DNA of 64,000 bases, taken from Schistosoma mansoni. Taxonomy: Eukaryota; Platyhelminthes; Trematoda; Strigeidida; Schistosomatidae. A program made the position numbers and the translations under genes. The stretch lies in assembly GCF_000237925.1 (NCBI RefSeq), contig NW_017386025.1:2786215-2850214 (forward strand), in the 5' to 3' direction. Each line of letters starts with the position of its first letter. The first letter of the stretch is position 1. This document shows positions 38,101-53,100 of this stretch, in pieces. The notes below the pieces were generated by a model that saw only the letters and a program-made list of their open reading frames with translations, did no database searches and was not told the origin of the DNA.

Positions 38101-41100
38101 AAACTAAATTATATTCATCACTCTAAATATTAGAATTCGAACTATACAGTGTCATTCTCATAGATTTTACTAATGAACTATTTAGGCTAGAAATGAATTA
38201 CTGTATGTTGTTTTTTGTATATTTATATCTGTGATCTTGAAGAAGAGACTATAAAACATGGCTTTAATTGTCACAAAGTGATCAACCAATATAAAAATCA
38301 TTTTGATTTTAACAGCAAACTTGTATATGAATTGCTCTGAATAATGAAAATTATAGATCAGAGGGGGGTTTTGTGGAGGATTTAGTATTTTCACAGTTGA
38401 AATCATGAGTCGATTGAAGCTAGACGGTCGCTCAAAATCGTGGATTGGTTGAAGTTAGACATTAACACCGTTGGATGGCGGCTCAGTGGTCTGTCGGTTA
38501 AGGGCTTCGGCTCGAGACTGGTAGGTCCTGGGTTCGAATCTCGAGGGGTGGGATCGTGGATGCGCACTGCTGAGGAGTCCCATAATAAAACGAAACGGCC
38601 GTTCAGTGCTTCCAGGTTTTCTATGGTGGTCTAGCTTCAATTGACTCATGATTTCAACTGTGAAAATAATGAAAATTAGTTGAAAATCTTTCAGTAGCTT
38701 AATTATTTCAAGTAGGAATGAATTAAATTAATGGTAATATAAATGATTTTACGGAGTTAATCAAAAGTTCTCGAAATATTCAGGCCATAACAATTTTATC
38801 AGTAATAAGTAATATTAACTCCGCCTGTAGCTCCTCCGGGGGCTACTGCCGGTCCCAAGCCCAGGTAAAGGAGGAGGGCTGGGCATAGGGTTGGCGATCC
38901 CATCCCGTAGAAAACCAACTCGCTAAAAAACGCTAACCAGAAAAAATTATTCAAACCATTTAAACTATGAATTCATTTAGTGTTGTTTGTTTGAATCTTC
39001 CCATCGATGTGTTAGGACTGCAACTGGTCAGTCTCTAATTGGCATATGTGCATACTGTGCGTATTGCCTCGATATAGCCTTAATTCACAAGCATGGTAAG
39101 CAAAGATGGATAGTGGCTAGCAGTGGAATCCAAGAAGTGCGTTTCGTCCTGGATTCCACTGCTAGCCACTATTCATCTCTGCTTACCATTTAAACTCTGC
39201 CCTGGTAATATTGACGAACAAACTATAATCTATTTACCAAACATTTAAACTAATTAATCAAATCTCAAGTTTTAATTACTGACTTTGTTACTCCAGTGTT
39301 TAATTATATATTTATTTTTAAATGTGTGCAGATGACAATAGTCTGTCTGCTTTTCAGTTTTCTCTGATTTATTCAAGATGTATTAATAAATGAATACAGA
39401 ATAGTTACAAGAAGAATAAATGGAATGAAAACTCATTAGAATTTGACATCTTTATATTCAAAAGCTTTAAGTCTTATATCAGTTACTATTTAGTAGAGCG
39501 TTTTGGGAAATTATCTCCCTCTAGTTTATTTTTACGATTTAAGATGTACGTAAAAATGCAAGGAAATTTATCAGAAGTCATCAACACCAGCTATCTAGAT
39601 GGTGTTGAACTTTAATTGGACTCTGACGGGGTATATGAGATTTTACGATGATAAAACTTTGGTACTAGCTTTAAAGTCAGGTAGTGAACTGTATGATCGA
39701 TCTACAACCCCTTATGGGACCAAACATAATACCCATGTATGTCTCAGCTAGAATGACAATATTTAGGTACTGAGTCAAAATATGATGATCTACAATTTTT
39801 AACCAAAGTCACTTCACCCGGTGTTCACAGGATGTCCCCATTCATTCCCATTGGCTGTACTTACCACAACGTTCTTTTGAAACTCAGTGAATTGCATGTT
39901 GAAACTATTCACAACTGTCTTCATACTTATTATCAGGTACGACAAGGCCTTTTCAATTTTTTCTAGTAATTTCAAGATAAATTATAATAATACTCCATAT
40001 GAAGTCATATTTAGGCACTGCTGAAAAACTTGAAACTGGAATATACCATAGAAATGCAGTTAGTGTCACTTGTTTCTGGAAAATCACAGAATCATATAAA
40101 TAAACATAAAACTTTTAGGTCACATTCCGTACACGTTGAGAACCATCATGGTAACATCAAAAAGTTATAAGGCAGTGGTTAGGTATTTCTTCCTCATATG
40201 AAGCCTATCACGACTCCATGAATTATACTCTACTAAGTTTCGTGGAAAAGACATTACCTTTAGACTAGTGAGTTAGAATCAAATAACCAACATCAATAAA
40301 ATTATAATAGTTGAACCGGATGCCGGCCCAGTGGTCTAGAGGTTAAGCGTTCACGAGCGACACTGATAGGTCCTGGGTTCGAATCTCGAGGGGTGGGATC
40401 GTGGATGCGCACTGCTGAGGAGTACCACAATAAGACGAAACGGCGCCCAGTGATTCCAGGTTTTCCGTGATGGTCTAGCTTCGATTGACTCATGATTTCA
40501 ACTATAAAATTACAAAAATCTCCACAAAACCTCTTCTGATACTAATAAAATTAGTCAACACTAAGGAGTCCCATTTTAGAGTGCGACATATGTTCAGTGC
40601 TCCTTCATTTTCTATGGTTCTCCAACGGAGGTACACCACTTACACATTTGCAAACCGATAAATCTCTGAGAGCTCACCTAATGATCGTAACATTTACTGA
40701 CAATTATTAATTGAAGTGCATAGCTGTTTGATAATGTTGTTCGTTGTACTTTGTACAGGTGTTTGTGTAAGTTGTGAAATAAAAATCATATGAAGTCAGT
40801 AATCAAAGGTGACTATCAGAAGTAAGGTACATTAAAGGATTAATAATGATAACAAACTTTGGATAGTGTAATAATAAGAATAGGATCATCAGAATTATAT
40901 GATATATTAGTGCAACAATAACTTTCTTCAATGCTATGAATGCTGTCATAGCGCGGAATTCTCTGCACTACATAACGTTAATAACTGCAGCATTTCAGTT
41001 TGATTTTTCTCATGCCCAGTTTTGCGATAGTTTTTAGTCCCTTTATGATAGCATGTATGTACATAGAGTTAGGAGTAAAAGTTATTACGTTCAAACAAAT

Positions 41101-44100
41101 CTAAAACATGAAGTTAAAGTGAAGTATATTCATAGTTAGAAAGGAGGAGGGTCAAACGCCTGGGCAGGGGGTCTTATTAGTGTATATTATGACAAGAAGT
41201 AGTGATTTTGACTATCTATCAGTGTTGTATCCCGAAGAGAATTGTGAATGGTAACTTCTGAGGACTATTATACACCAATGTGATATGTATAATTCCTATT
41301 GTATAGTTGTTAAGTAACTAACCTCTTATCATTAGCTTTATTTTGACCTTTGAACTATTATTATAAGATTCTTGAGTTATCATCAGTTTATTGATTACTT
41401 TCCCCCAATTCACAGCCACATTTGGCCAAATCTTGTACAAATGTTATTTTCTATTTTATGATATGATGTGGTCTGTTTGATTGGTACATAAACCCAGTAT
41501 GTTTGTGAATAATTATTCATATTGCAGAGGCTGTTTGGATGTTCTGGACTTAACTGGCTGGGCTAGGCTGATAGCAGGACTGATAAGTACTCAAGACTGC
41601 TCATACGGCTTTTGTGTATCATTGGGCGTTCGATAAATCACTGCTCTCTAATTGGGCGTTCATATATTAAGAGGGAACTCACTCAATCGATGTAACAACT
41701 GGGCACTCTCACGTTATAACAATCAGTTTAGACACAATCATAAACACTTACAAAACATTCATCCTAACTACTTTATACCCAATAAACTACGTAGTTATTA
41801 CCTATGATATCAAGAGGATCGACTGATAATAATAATAATAATCGTGTTTATCTATAATTGGTATGATAAATGAATAGGAAACATAGCATTCGTGTCAATG
41901 TTTACGAGGAAACTATAAATAATTCAATTAAACCTGTTATCTTTATTGCATAATCACTTCCACTCAAGCAAGTGAACACACAAACTGTATGCATACGTTT
42001 CACATGGGTGAATGAATCAGCACTAATATCTTTAATATAACAAAAATTATATGTTCAGCAATCATTACATACCAAGACTTGACTTTGTAGGTAACACATA
42101 AGTGCCTGTTTAAATCTTTAACAAAGTGCCGTGGAAATGTAATTCGCAGGTTTTATGAGATTGTTTTTAATTAATAAACACGTTCAATAAATCGCTAAAC
42201 ATATTAGTGTATCGCTTTTGGTGTACATATCTACTGCCTCTTTCGCAACACATACATAAACACGAAAACACTACAGAATTGTGACTTAAATCATATACTT
42301 TCTAAGAGCTATAGAAAACAAATAGTGAAAAATCAATTCATCCATATTAATAATAACTATCCTTAATAATAAACCATAAAAAACTGAGACAATTATTACT
42401 TAAATACTTCAATAGGAAATAGGCATATTACATTGATCCATAAATAGACCTAAAAGTTACCATTCGTAATTCACCGGGGGATATAACAGGTTTCTATTTC
42501 CAAGATTAGTTCATGTACAGAAAACAAAAACAATTACCGGATAATATGTAACTTTAAAAATTCTAGAAACGTCTAGAAAATGTGTGAAGTCTGAAGAAGT
42601 GTTCAAGGAATTTTTGGGGCTCCTAATCAAAGTCCATTATCTGTACCATGTAGACTTAATAATTATATACGCACTCATAATTTATTCCAAACTTATGCTG
42701 GTATTGATAACTGAAGATTTTTTATGAGTTTTGGAATTTTACAAATGCGAATCATATAGATTCAAAATATTGCAGTTAACGATTTGTGAAGTCAGTACCT
42801 TTTTGAGACTAATTTTTATCACGAATTATCAGTAGTACCCTTTGGCATTTTATGGCTATTCAGCTGATATCATCTGGTTTTAGAAGTTATTTTCATCATA
42901 AACAATTTCTCCAAATAAAAACCACTTGGTTATCAATCACTAACTTGTAGTAAGAAACCACTACTGGTAGAGCTCAGTTTATCGCCGATTACAATGGATA
43001 TTCGTCAAGTTATGCCTTTATGAAAACAAAGTCGAATTTACTGATCACTAAATAATAATTCAGTATCGTACACGCTAGAAGATTTGAAGGTGGTTGGCAG
43101 GAATCGGTGTGGGGTCAAGAGTGGTGCAAAGCTAATAAGTCCCGAACCGAAAATATTCATATCCGGCATTCAACAGCATTTCAGCTGGTGTCAGTCCGTG
43201 ATGAAAACTAATTTTTGATAGAAATATCTGACTAATGAAATTAATGTGTTTGAAATTATCTTGTCCGCTCTCATCATAATTATGGAATGTATCTCATTCG
43301 TATAATTTCAGTAAGTACAATATTACTTTCAGATATACAGGTTTAAATTATAAAACTTGTATTCCGAATCTTATATGTATCCTTTTGTCGTATATTATCA
43401 TTACTAACTCGTTATCAAACTTCGAAGAATAGTTCTGTTGTGTTCAAGCTCAAAAATGCAAAGGATGCAAAGATGAATCTGACTTATTATAAACGAAGCC
43501 ATTATGATTTAAATACTATTGCAAACCAGACAGCCAGCAACAACGTAGAGTCTGAAAAAATGTGCGTTGGCCCAAGTTGTCATATCGAATTTGCATAACA
43601 AGATGAAATCAACAAGATAATTAGCAAAAGAAGTCGAGGTGATGTAGCAGCGATGATGATGAAAAGACTAAACATTATGGATATGGTTCGAAAAACGAGA
43701 TTGGGGAGGAATTTATTAAACACTGAAATTCAATAGCTAGAAGAAGATAAAGAATGAATGCTTCCGAGATATTGTGATTTTTTATGAGCGGTGTTACCCA
43801 AAGTCTCTAATTATTGGTTACGATGATCATATGGACCCCAAATTCAGGTAGTCTGCAACTACCAACATCCAAAGACCACACTAACTGATAGCATGTCTTT
43901 CTTCCAACATACTCCTACATCAGTGAAAATCGCCTGTCGAGAAAAGTGTTGATAAGACATACCTAGCACATATTTCAATCACATCAATCGAGGAAGGTTT
44001 ATAACCTCACTAACCGACTTTCCACTTTTGTCTAGTATCCTGTGATTAACCTCAGTACTGTTCAGTGGGTGGTTCCACAAAATACAGGAAACTCTGAAGA

Positions 44101-47100
44101 AATATGTGATCAAAAATCTACAATCTTTTCATACATTTTACTTGCATAGACCATCTTTCATAATCACGAAGCAATATATACTAGAGTGCTTGATATCATA
44201 CCTGTTCTTTGATTGGCAAACGGAAATTGTCCCGACATCACAAGTGGAACAAGGAGGCAGAGATCAACCGAACTTCCTGGACTACATGAGATTGACTGTC
44301 ACCAAACATCTAACGTTAGAACTGTCTCTTTGGGTTTTTCTCACGATATCAATTTTAATAGTGATTGTATAATACTCATTATTAGTTACAAACTGAAAAA
44401 GGTACTATTAATACTACCTGTATTCCAAGATCTGATGCTCGAATTTCGGGATCACATAACTTTCGAACTTTCATTTGTAAGTTACCGAGATCCGTGTTCC
44501 TTTAATTAATAAAAATATATAAATTATACGGGTAAAACACGACTTTGTATAACATATTTTCAATTATCCATGAAGTTAAAATTATTAATTCGAGAGTAAT
44601 ATTTGTTATGAATTTTACTATGGCTTTTAGATTCTTTTCAAAGGCATGATGCTATTCAGTCATTAAATTTTGAACAGCTGATGTCAGTCCATTATGAAAA
44701 TTAATCTTTATAAATTAGTTTGTTTTGTTCTTAACCTTCTAGAAATAAATTCATATTTTAGGACAGCCGATTTACGGTAAATTATTCAATCTAAGACTAC
44801 TATTTTTAAGTAATTCGTTGTAGTTAGTATGGGGTTGTAGAGATGGTTGAATTTTGTTGAGATCATGAATCGATCCAAGTTAGATAAATATTGAGGAACT
44901 GGAAGCATTGGACAGCAGTCTCATCCAGATACGGGACTCCTCAGCAGTGCACACTGACGAGCCCACAAACAGAGATCTAATCTCACAACCCGGGACCCCA
45001 TACCCCCAAGTTGTCTGGAGGTCATCTGCTCGCGCACAAGCTCGAAGGTTCCGACTTTGATACGCTGCTATGGGGTTGTGGATAAGCACTGGTGAGGAAT
45101 CCCATACTAGGACAAAGCGCTTTTCTAATATCTCATGGTTATCAATTGTACTTTCACTGAGATCAATCCATAACAAAATATAAGCGATATATTAAAATAA
45201 TTTGCATGAAACCAATACACGTAAAATTCAATCATGCTTTCTTTAATTGGGTACAACTAAATGCCTTTTGATGCATTGAAGTTTTGTTAGAAATAGAGAA
45301 AAATTTCTCATTAGTTTGACATAAATAGATCAACTGACCAAACGTTATTCTTGACATATGACTACGCTAAAGATGAAAACACAAATAACTGACAATAAAA
45401 AATTAGTCTTTGAATATGATATACTTGCTATTTGACAAGCTTATTTATGAATTGATTGACTAAGGTTTATTTATACTAAGCTTAGCCGTTAGATATTAGT
45501 TTACACATATAAATATACACACTGACGATGATGACAATAATAATATAAGAATAGGGATTTGTGGAGATTGTAGTAATTTTAATGGTTGAAATCATGAGCC
45601 AATCTAGACTAGACTGCCATTTAAAACCTGAAAGCATTGGATGGCTATTGTGTCCTAGTATGGAAGACTCAGTAGTGCGTATCCGCGACCCCACAAACGG
45701 GACTAGAACTCAAGACCTTAGGGCTCGCACGCGAGCGCCTAGGCTCTAGACCACTGGGCCGACATCCAACGGTGTTAATGTTCCGTGTGCGAGATCGTAA
45801 GCGCGCACTGCTGAGGAGTCCCGTACTAGGACGAAACGGCCGTCCAGTGCTTATAGGTTTTCATTGGTGATCTAGCTTAGATAGACTCATGAATTCAACT
45901 ATTAAAATAATGATAGGTTAGTTGGGCACTGATTAAATTAGTTACCATTCATTCATATATAAGGACAACTCTTTTCAAGCTAGAGCTGTTGGATAGTGTC
46001 CTCCTAAAATGTTGAAAACTTGATAAGGAATACGAATAATGAAGTCTATTCTTGTCACAAATCTATATTAACTAAGCAATAACTAAGAAAAGGCTGAGCA
46101 CTGGTAAGCTGTTTCATCATAATTTGAGTGATCTTAACAGTGTGCGCCCACGATTCAAACACCGATCAAGTCTAAAACTTTTAGGTCTCTCAGTGAAGGC
46201 AAGAGCTTTAAAACGCCATGTTGGAATCCACATTTTGACTTTCAATTGATTCGCAAGATTGCACAGCATCATGCACTGTCATGTGAATATAAGTCATTTT
46301 TAACAAGACATGGTTATACTCATTTTTTCCAGTCTAGTCCAGTCAAACAAAAATCATTCCTTTAAAATTTAATAATAACTTCTTGGCAGAGTTATTAGGC
46401 TGTCTACCAACTTTATCATGAGAGAAGTGCATAATTTTAAAATTGATTTATTGAGAAAAATATCTTCATAGATCTGTAGACCTAACTATGATTGTAAGTT
46501 TACCAGCGAGTAGTGTCAAGACAAGTTTGTCAGTTTCTATTGAAAAGTTATGAGCACTTGAGTCTAAGATTGTTTGAAAGAAGCTAGTTAACAGCGATAG
46601 TAATGGACAATATTAATGACATATTGTGAACTGACAGACAGAAATATGGATTACTAGAAATAGCATGTTCAGTAAAAACTTGAAGATACCGAGTTCGATC
46701 GTAGATGAGTTAGTGGCTGTGCACTAGTGACGAGTTCCATGCTAGAATAAAGCACATGTTCAATGCCTACTAATTTTAAATACCTTTAATAAGATCAATT
46801 CATAGTGATTATTAAGTAAAATTAGACCAATGTGTTCGACACCTTTGACAAAACTACAAAATAAACCTACTTCTTACAGATAAATGTAATAATTATAAAT
46901 CTAATTACTCACTTCATTTGTTCTTGTTCTAATTGTTTAATTACATGAAGATGTAATGGTTTAAGGATATATCGTTGTAAAGCTGACTCTAAATGAAAAC
47001 CAACATTTACATATCCAAATTCATTTAACTAAAATTAAATTAATTAAAAGACAATTTTTAATATGAATCGGTGGAGGTTTTAAAAAAGAATAAATTAGAA

Positions 47101-50100
47101 TATGTGCAATTGACATATCAGCCTGACACTTTATCTTCCTCTTTGTTTCTTTAAATAACACTAGAGTGAAGTTTTTATCTTTATTGGATGTAAGGTTATA
47201 CGTTCAAAGAGGTTAGACAGAGATGAAACAACTAACCAGTATTGTTTGGTGTTAAATGAATTCTCAGACACTATCCATTCAAAATAAAGACAGTCTTCAT
47301 ATTATTGATAGAAATTAAATTCTGTTCTTTACAAAAATTCAATCAGGATTTATGTCATTCTACCAGCGACATTTTCCGAAAATATGAACGGTCATGTCAT
47401 TAACACTTCTAGTTTCTCGACTTTATTAATAAAGAAATTTGGAATTATAAGCCACTGATTAATAATGAGTAAGATTAGAAAGTGTATGTTCTTAAGTAGA
47501 AACAGAAAAACATACAGGACGAAAATTAATGAAGAATCTATTCTGACGTGGTAACAGTACCGAAAAAAAGTAGTACGTATGTTGTGGTTTGTTCGGTTTG
47601 CTATTTATAGCAAAAACAATGAACGGAAGGCTCTGAAGTTAAAAGGGGTAGATAAAATCAAACAAAGCCTTTATTGTTTTGTATGAAATTGCTCGATTGC
47701 AAACAAAAAAGAGTCCATTCCAATTTTCGCATCACTTCAGCTCAATACGTCGGTTAATGATTGAAATTCTACTGAAATGTAGCTCTTATTGCAATGTCAT
47801 GTCAACCTATATTACTCACTAACGAGACCTAACGACATAGAGAGTTTTGACTGATGATTAATGACTCATTTGTTCAATCTAAAATCTGGCTCTAAATTTA
47901 TAAAAAGAGATGATTTCGCAAATGTTTATACAAAACATATGATCTGAACCCGATTACGTGTGTTTGAACCAGATAATTGTTGATACTCTTGAGTGTTGCG
48001 ATTGTTTTTCAAATACTCCTGCCGTTCTGTAGTATCGCACTCACGAATGCGGTCTTGAAAATCGACATACAGAAACATACTCTATTTTGTATTTAGACTG
48101 GTCGTTTACAGAAATGGATATATTTAAAGACGATTCCATTCAGAAAGTATGGTGAAGTGCTTCAGTTTTAACTTTTGTCAGCTGTATGCACAGTTGGGTT
48201 GTCGATGTTTAAGTTAAATTGCAAAACACATTTTACCTTCAAATCGAATCACATAATATCTTTGTAAATCCGGTTTATACATTGATCACATTACATTTAA
48301 ATCAATACTTCAGAATCCGGTGACTTGAATTTCAAATATTTTTTTGCTCTATAGCTTGAGGACCATCCATTGTTATTGACTGTTCAGTTCCCGGTAGGGA
48401 TAATACCGGTCAATGTCCATTCGTGATATAAACTATCTTCTAATCGAACATATCCACATGAAAGAAGAAAATAAAACTTGTTTGATTCTTTCGTCTTGCG
48501 TTGTTATTATTCACATTTTCATAAGATCGGAAATTCAGTGTGATGTTAACCTGTATTTGTGTGTTCACCAATGTTCCTTGTTATTTCAGAGTTCTTTTTC
48601 AGACGATAACTAACCTGTGGATTCTTCTATTATCCGAGTTATCATTAGTGCTTGAGTGATATTTCTAGACCTCTTCCCTGAATATTCATATCAATCAATA
48701 TAACAATCTGTTTGGATATATCTCCCTGTTGTGGATGTAGAATTTCCAAATACAACATATGAAGAAGAGAGTCAATCTTAAAATTTACACATCAGTTTAA
48801 GGTGATTTTCGTCCAGTCAACTTTTAACGCATTTTTGTCACGTTAATTTATTGAGAATAAATTCTGTTCATGGACTGATAGCATGCTTTCACTTATATCG
48901 AATATTCAATATCCAGTAAGTTGTATGATTTTCATTGCATTTTCTTTTGTTTTAACTAACTCGCTGTATTTTGTGTTCAGTGACAATTGTCCGGTTTTAT
49001 GAAATTTTATAATTAATAATCACTGAATAAACAATACTTAAGGGAATAAGCTTGGGTATAAATTATTTCTTCCGTGGTCTCCATTGACAAATCTTTTATA
49101 CAAAAGGTGAAATTCCCATCCTTATTAGAGGGCAGGAAAGAAGAGGGTAAAAGTAGTCTAGTTCACTGTATTGAAGTTGAGGTTACTAAGTGACTAGCTA
49201 TTAAACGAATACATCACAACATGAGTAAACCAGACAAAGGTAAATAAGGCAATTAAACACCAATGACATGAAGTATTGGCATTATTAAAAAGATGTTACC
49301 TCCTTTTTCTCTCGTTCAACAGCTTTGGGAAGACCAAGATATGGATTCTTGAGGAGATAATTGGTCATACCGCTGATGAATTGACGAATCTATGTAGGAA
49401 AAAATAAACCAAATGACGTAGTAAAGGAACAATATACATATGTAGGGTAGAATAAAAAAACAAAGATGACAGGGTTGATAACTGCTCCATTCAGGATCAT
49501 TTTTACATAACCAAATATCTAACAAATAGGTTTTCTAATTTGAATAGTTCGTATATTTGATGACGTTTAAAGCTTGAAATAATTCTTTGGACAAGTACTT
49601 AATGAAGTCATAAATTCGAACAGTTAAATCTTCCGATGGGATTGTGGTAATTACGATAGGACCCATTGGGTCAATCAAATTATTGTTGAAATATATTCGA
49701 TCACTTCTTCAATAATATTCTTAAAATCAAACGATAAATATAATTAATTCAGTATCATATGATTTTGTATACCGCAATGTTGAATTCATTCACTGATACA
49801 CTTTGGTCAGCTTTATTGATTAAAGATAAATATCAGTTATCTAGTTGATGCTCATTTATTTGATTACCGATGTTCAGATAGATATCGTTTGAGAGCGTGG
49901 ATAACAAGTATTGAGTGACGCATTTATACTTACAGATGAAGAATCATTTTCAAATATTGATGGAACTTTTTAATTAGATTAAGACAGAATAGTCTAAAGT
50001 GTAACACGATATTGTTCAAAGTGAAAGGTTGTGGTCTTACTGACAACAACTTTACAAAGTCAGTATTAGACAAGTATATTATGAGTCAGTGATCTCAATT

Positions 50101-53100
50101 ATATACGCAAGAATTAAATTGACGATGATCAATTGAAACTAGACCATCATGGAAAACCTGGAAGCACTGGATGGCCCTTTCATCCTATTGTGGGACTCCT
50201 CAGCAGTGCGCATCCACGATCCCATCTCGCGAGATTCAAACCCTTGTTTTTTTATCATTATCTCAATCTTTGCTTTCTAAACCGATATCCTCATTAAGAT
50301 TATTGATTTTAATCGTAGAATAAAGCATACACCAAGAACAAATCGAATATTTTGCATCATAAACACATTTCCAAAACAAACAAAGAAAGTACAAATCTAC
50401 TGTTGCATTTATTTTTTTTCAAATTATCTTATATTCTACAGTTAATCATTGGAAAATATATGTCTACAGGGGACTAGGAAAGATTACATATGAATGTACA
50501 GCTTAAATAAATGATTTCGTCTCAAAGAAAATTCTCTTCCTCATTTGTTATTTATTGTTGAATTTATAATGCAATCTTTTCTAGCCTCCTATAGACATAT
50601 ATTTTCCATATCACTATATATACGAATGTACAGCTTAAGTAAATGATTTCGTCGAAAAGAAAATTTTCTTCGCTGAATTCTCTTTTTCTTATTGTTGAAT
50701 CAATTTATAATGCAATCTTTCCTAGCCTCCTGTAGATTGTATTTTTTTCTTTTAAAAAGAACGCATAGTTGATTTTACATATTTATACATATAGATATAA
50801 TAACTTACTGACTGCATTGTTCTATATGGGCCACGATCACTACTTGCTTTTGTACATTCTAAAAATAAATTAATTTGTTCTGCTATTTGACTTTTAGGAT
50901 TAGTCATTAATCTAAAATAAACAAATAAACAAACAAATAAATAAAAACATTTTACATGAATAAAATAAAATAGAATGGTGTAAAAGGGTTATTTCTCCCC
51001 CCCCAATTTTATTATTATTATTATTACCTATTAATATAGAATATGTACAATGTTATTTGAATAATGTTTTTTTTCTTTTGAATTATAACTCAGCATGAAT
51101 CAAATGTTTTCTTAATGATATACAATCTACTATTGGTAAACTATCGATTTAATCTAATATTAACTGTCAGTTAGATCATTGTAAACAATTTAGAACCTGA
51201 CATGAATATATATATGCATTGATTTAGATCATTATAATTCATATTAGTGATAGAATGAAATTATGAAATAATAAATAGGAAATATATAGAGTGTGGCCGA
51301 GTGGATGCCTAGTTAATGTGTGACTTGATGAGACCGTCAATCAGAGAGCAGCGAATTACCGATTGGAACAGTGACACACGAAAACCGTCTGGAGCGCTTA
51401 TCGATTCTGCTTCTGCCTAGCCCAGCCAGTTAAGTCCAAAACACCGATAACAGCCTCTGCAATATGAATAATTATTCACAAACATACTGGGTTTATATAC
51501 CAACCAAAAAGACCACATCATATCATAAAATAGAAAATAACATTTGTACAAGATTTAGCCAAATGTGGCTGTGAATTGGGGGAAAGTAATCAATAAACTG
51601 ATGATAACTCAAGAATCTTATAATAATAGTTCAAAGGTCAAAATAAAGCTAATGATAAGAGGAACACGAATATGATTAGGTTAGTTACTTAACAATTATA
51701 CAATAGGAAATATAAATATTACATTGGTCCATAAATAGTCCTCAGAAGTTATCATTCACAATTCTCTTCGGGTTACAACATAGAGAATATATATATCTGT
51801 ACTATATCAGTAGATTTTGTGGTATATCACTGCTTTAGGTTTTTAAATTACTTATTATAATCATAAATTTGGAGATTTTTACCTTCCGACACGACTGAAA
51901 GTTCAGTTGATGATTTCGCCGATGGATTTGAGCTTTGTAGCGTTCTTTCAACCTGCTAATCTTCTAGCTGTCCTTACAGTTAAGGGTAGGCTATGGGTGT
52001 GGATACATGACATTTATCGCAGCCGCATCAAGTAGAATAGGATCATAACTTTAACAAACATTCTTTTCAGTACTTTGATGAAACCTCACTATTCTACTGT
52101 TCCACCATACACGAGAAATGCTTTGAACACATTTTTGACCAAATGTTGACAACTTATATATATATTCTGTTTACCTTTTCCATGTTTCATGAACTGCTGT
52201 GCAGAATAATCACTCATTACCAAAGAGACAAACATCTTATTTGCGTCTGTGTGAAATGTGGTTCATATCATGATCTTAGACTGTTTTATAAACAAAAATT
52301 CTTATCACTGGAATCTTTGAAGCATCTGGTAACCTCAAGTTACATAATAAAAAGGATTATAGCTGAATGATTTTCGGAATAGTAAACTTACGAAGAATGA
52401 GTTCTTAACAATTTGAATCTTCATCATCTTCTAATTCATATAGCACATAAATAAACTAAACATCAGTATTTTTCAGTTCAGTATAGGTAGATCAATGACA
52501 GGTTGTATCACTTGACGTGATAAACACTGAATACACATTTACTTCTCTTGTTACTTCTATATACATTTTAGCCAAAATGATTCTGTATTCCAGCACACCT
52601 ACTTGGCATTTTCATCAAGAAGCTATTTGTATACAGTTATATTTAACAATTGATATTCAAGTTTGTTTTTATCCTCCCCTCTTATATATATATATATATA
52701 TATACGGTGGTTCTTGTTTTACGCACTTATTTACTAATGAATAAACAAACTTTTCCGTTACCCAATGTTTATCAATTTTTTCATTTCGTGTCTGACAAAA
52801 CAAGTCAACAATAATAATGATTATTACTATAACCCATTTTAATGATTTTTTTTCAACATATTATTATCTGGACATAATAATATCGTTAAAATAAATGCAG
52901 AATGTCAGAGTTTTATATGAGGTCATGTTTTCACATAAAATGGAATAGATTAATAATAATAATAAGAGTAACACCATCATCTTTTATTAATACACACATA
53001 GTGAAACTTAACATATAAATCCTCCGTAGATAGGTAAAGGGCATGAGGTTTTATAGAAAAGAAAATTTAAGCAAAATAACACAAATGCATATGTACATAT

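Noticed and set aside
39780-39970. Minus-strand open frame ending at a GTAAGT ([16 protein letters not shown]...)
   Set aside because: Considered as the missing RIN exon, but the sequence does not resemble the RIN linker and has no suitable acceptor in phase.
46788-46860. Candidate missing RIN exon with fitting phase
   Set aside because: The segment overlaps the tail of a degraded SINE-B copy, so the open frame is coincidental.
51288-51330. tRNA-like start GTGTGGCCGAGTGG
   Set aside because: No matching B box or acceptor stem follows, and it lies at the diverged end of an LTR-like copy.
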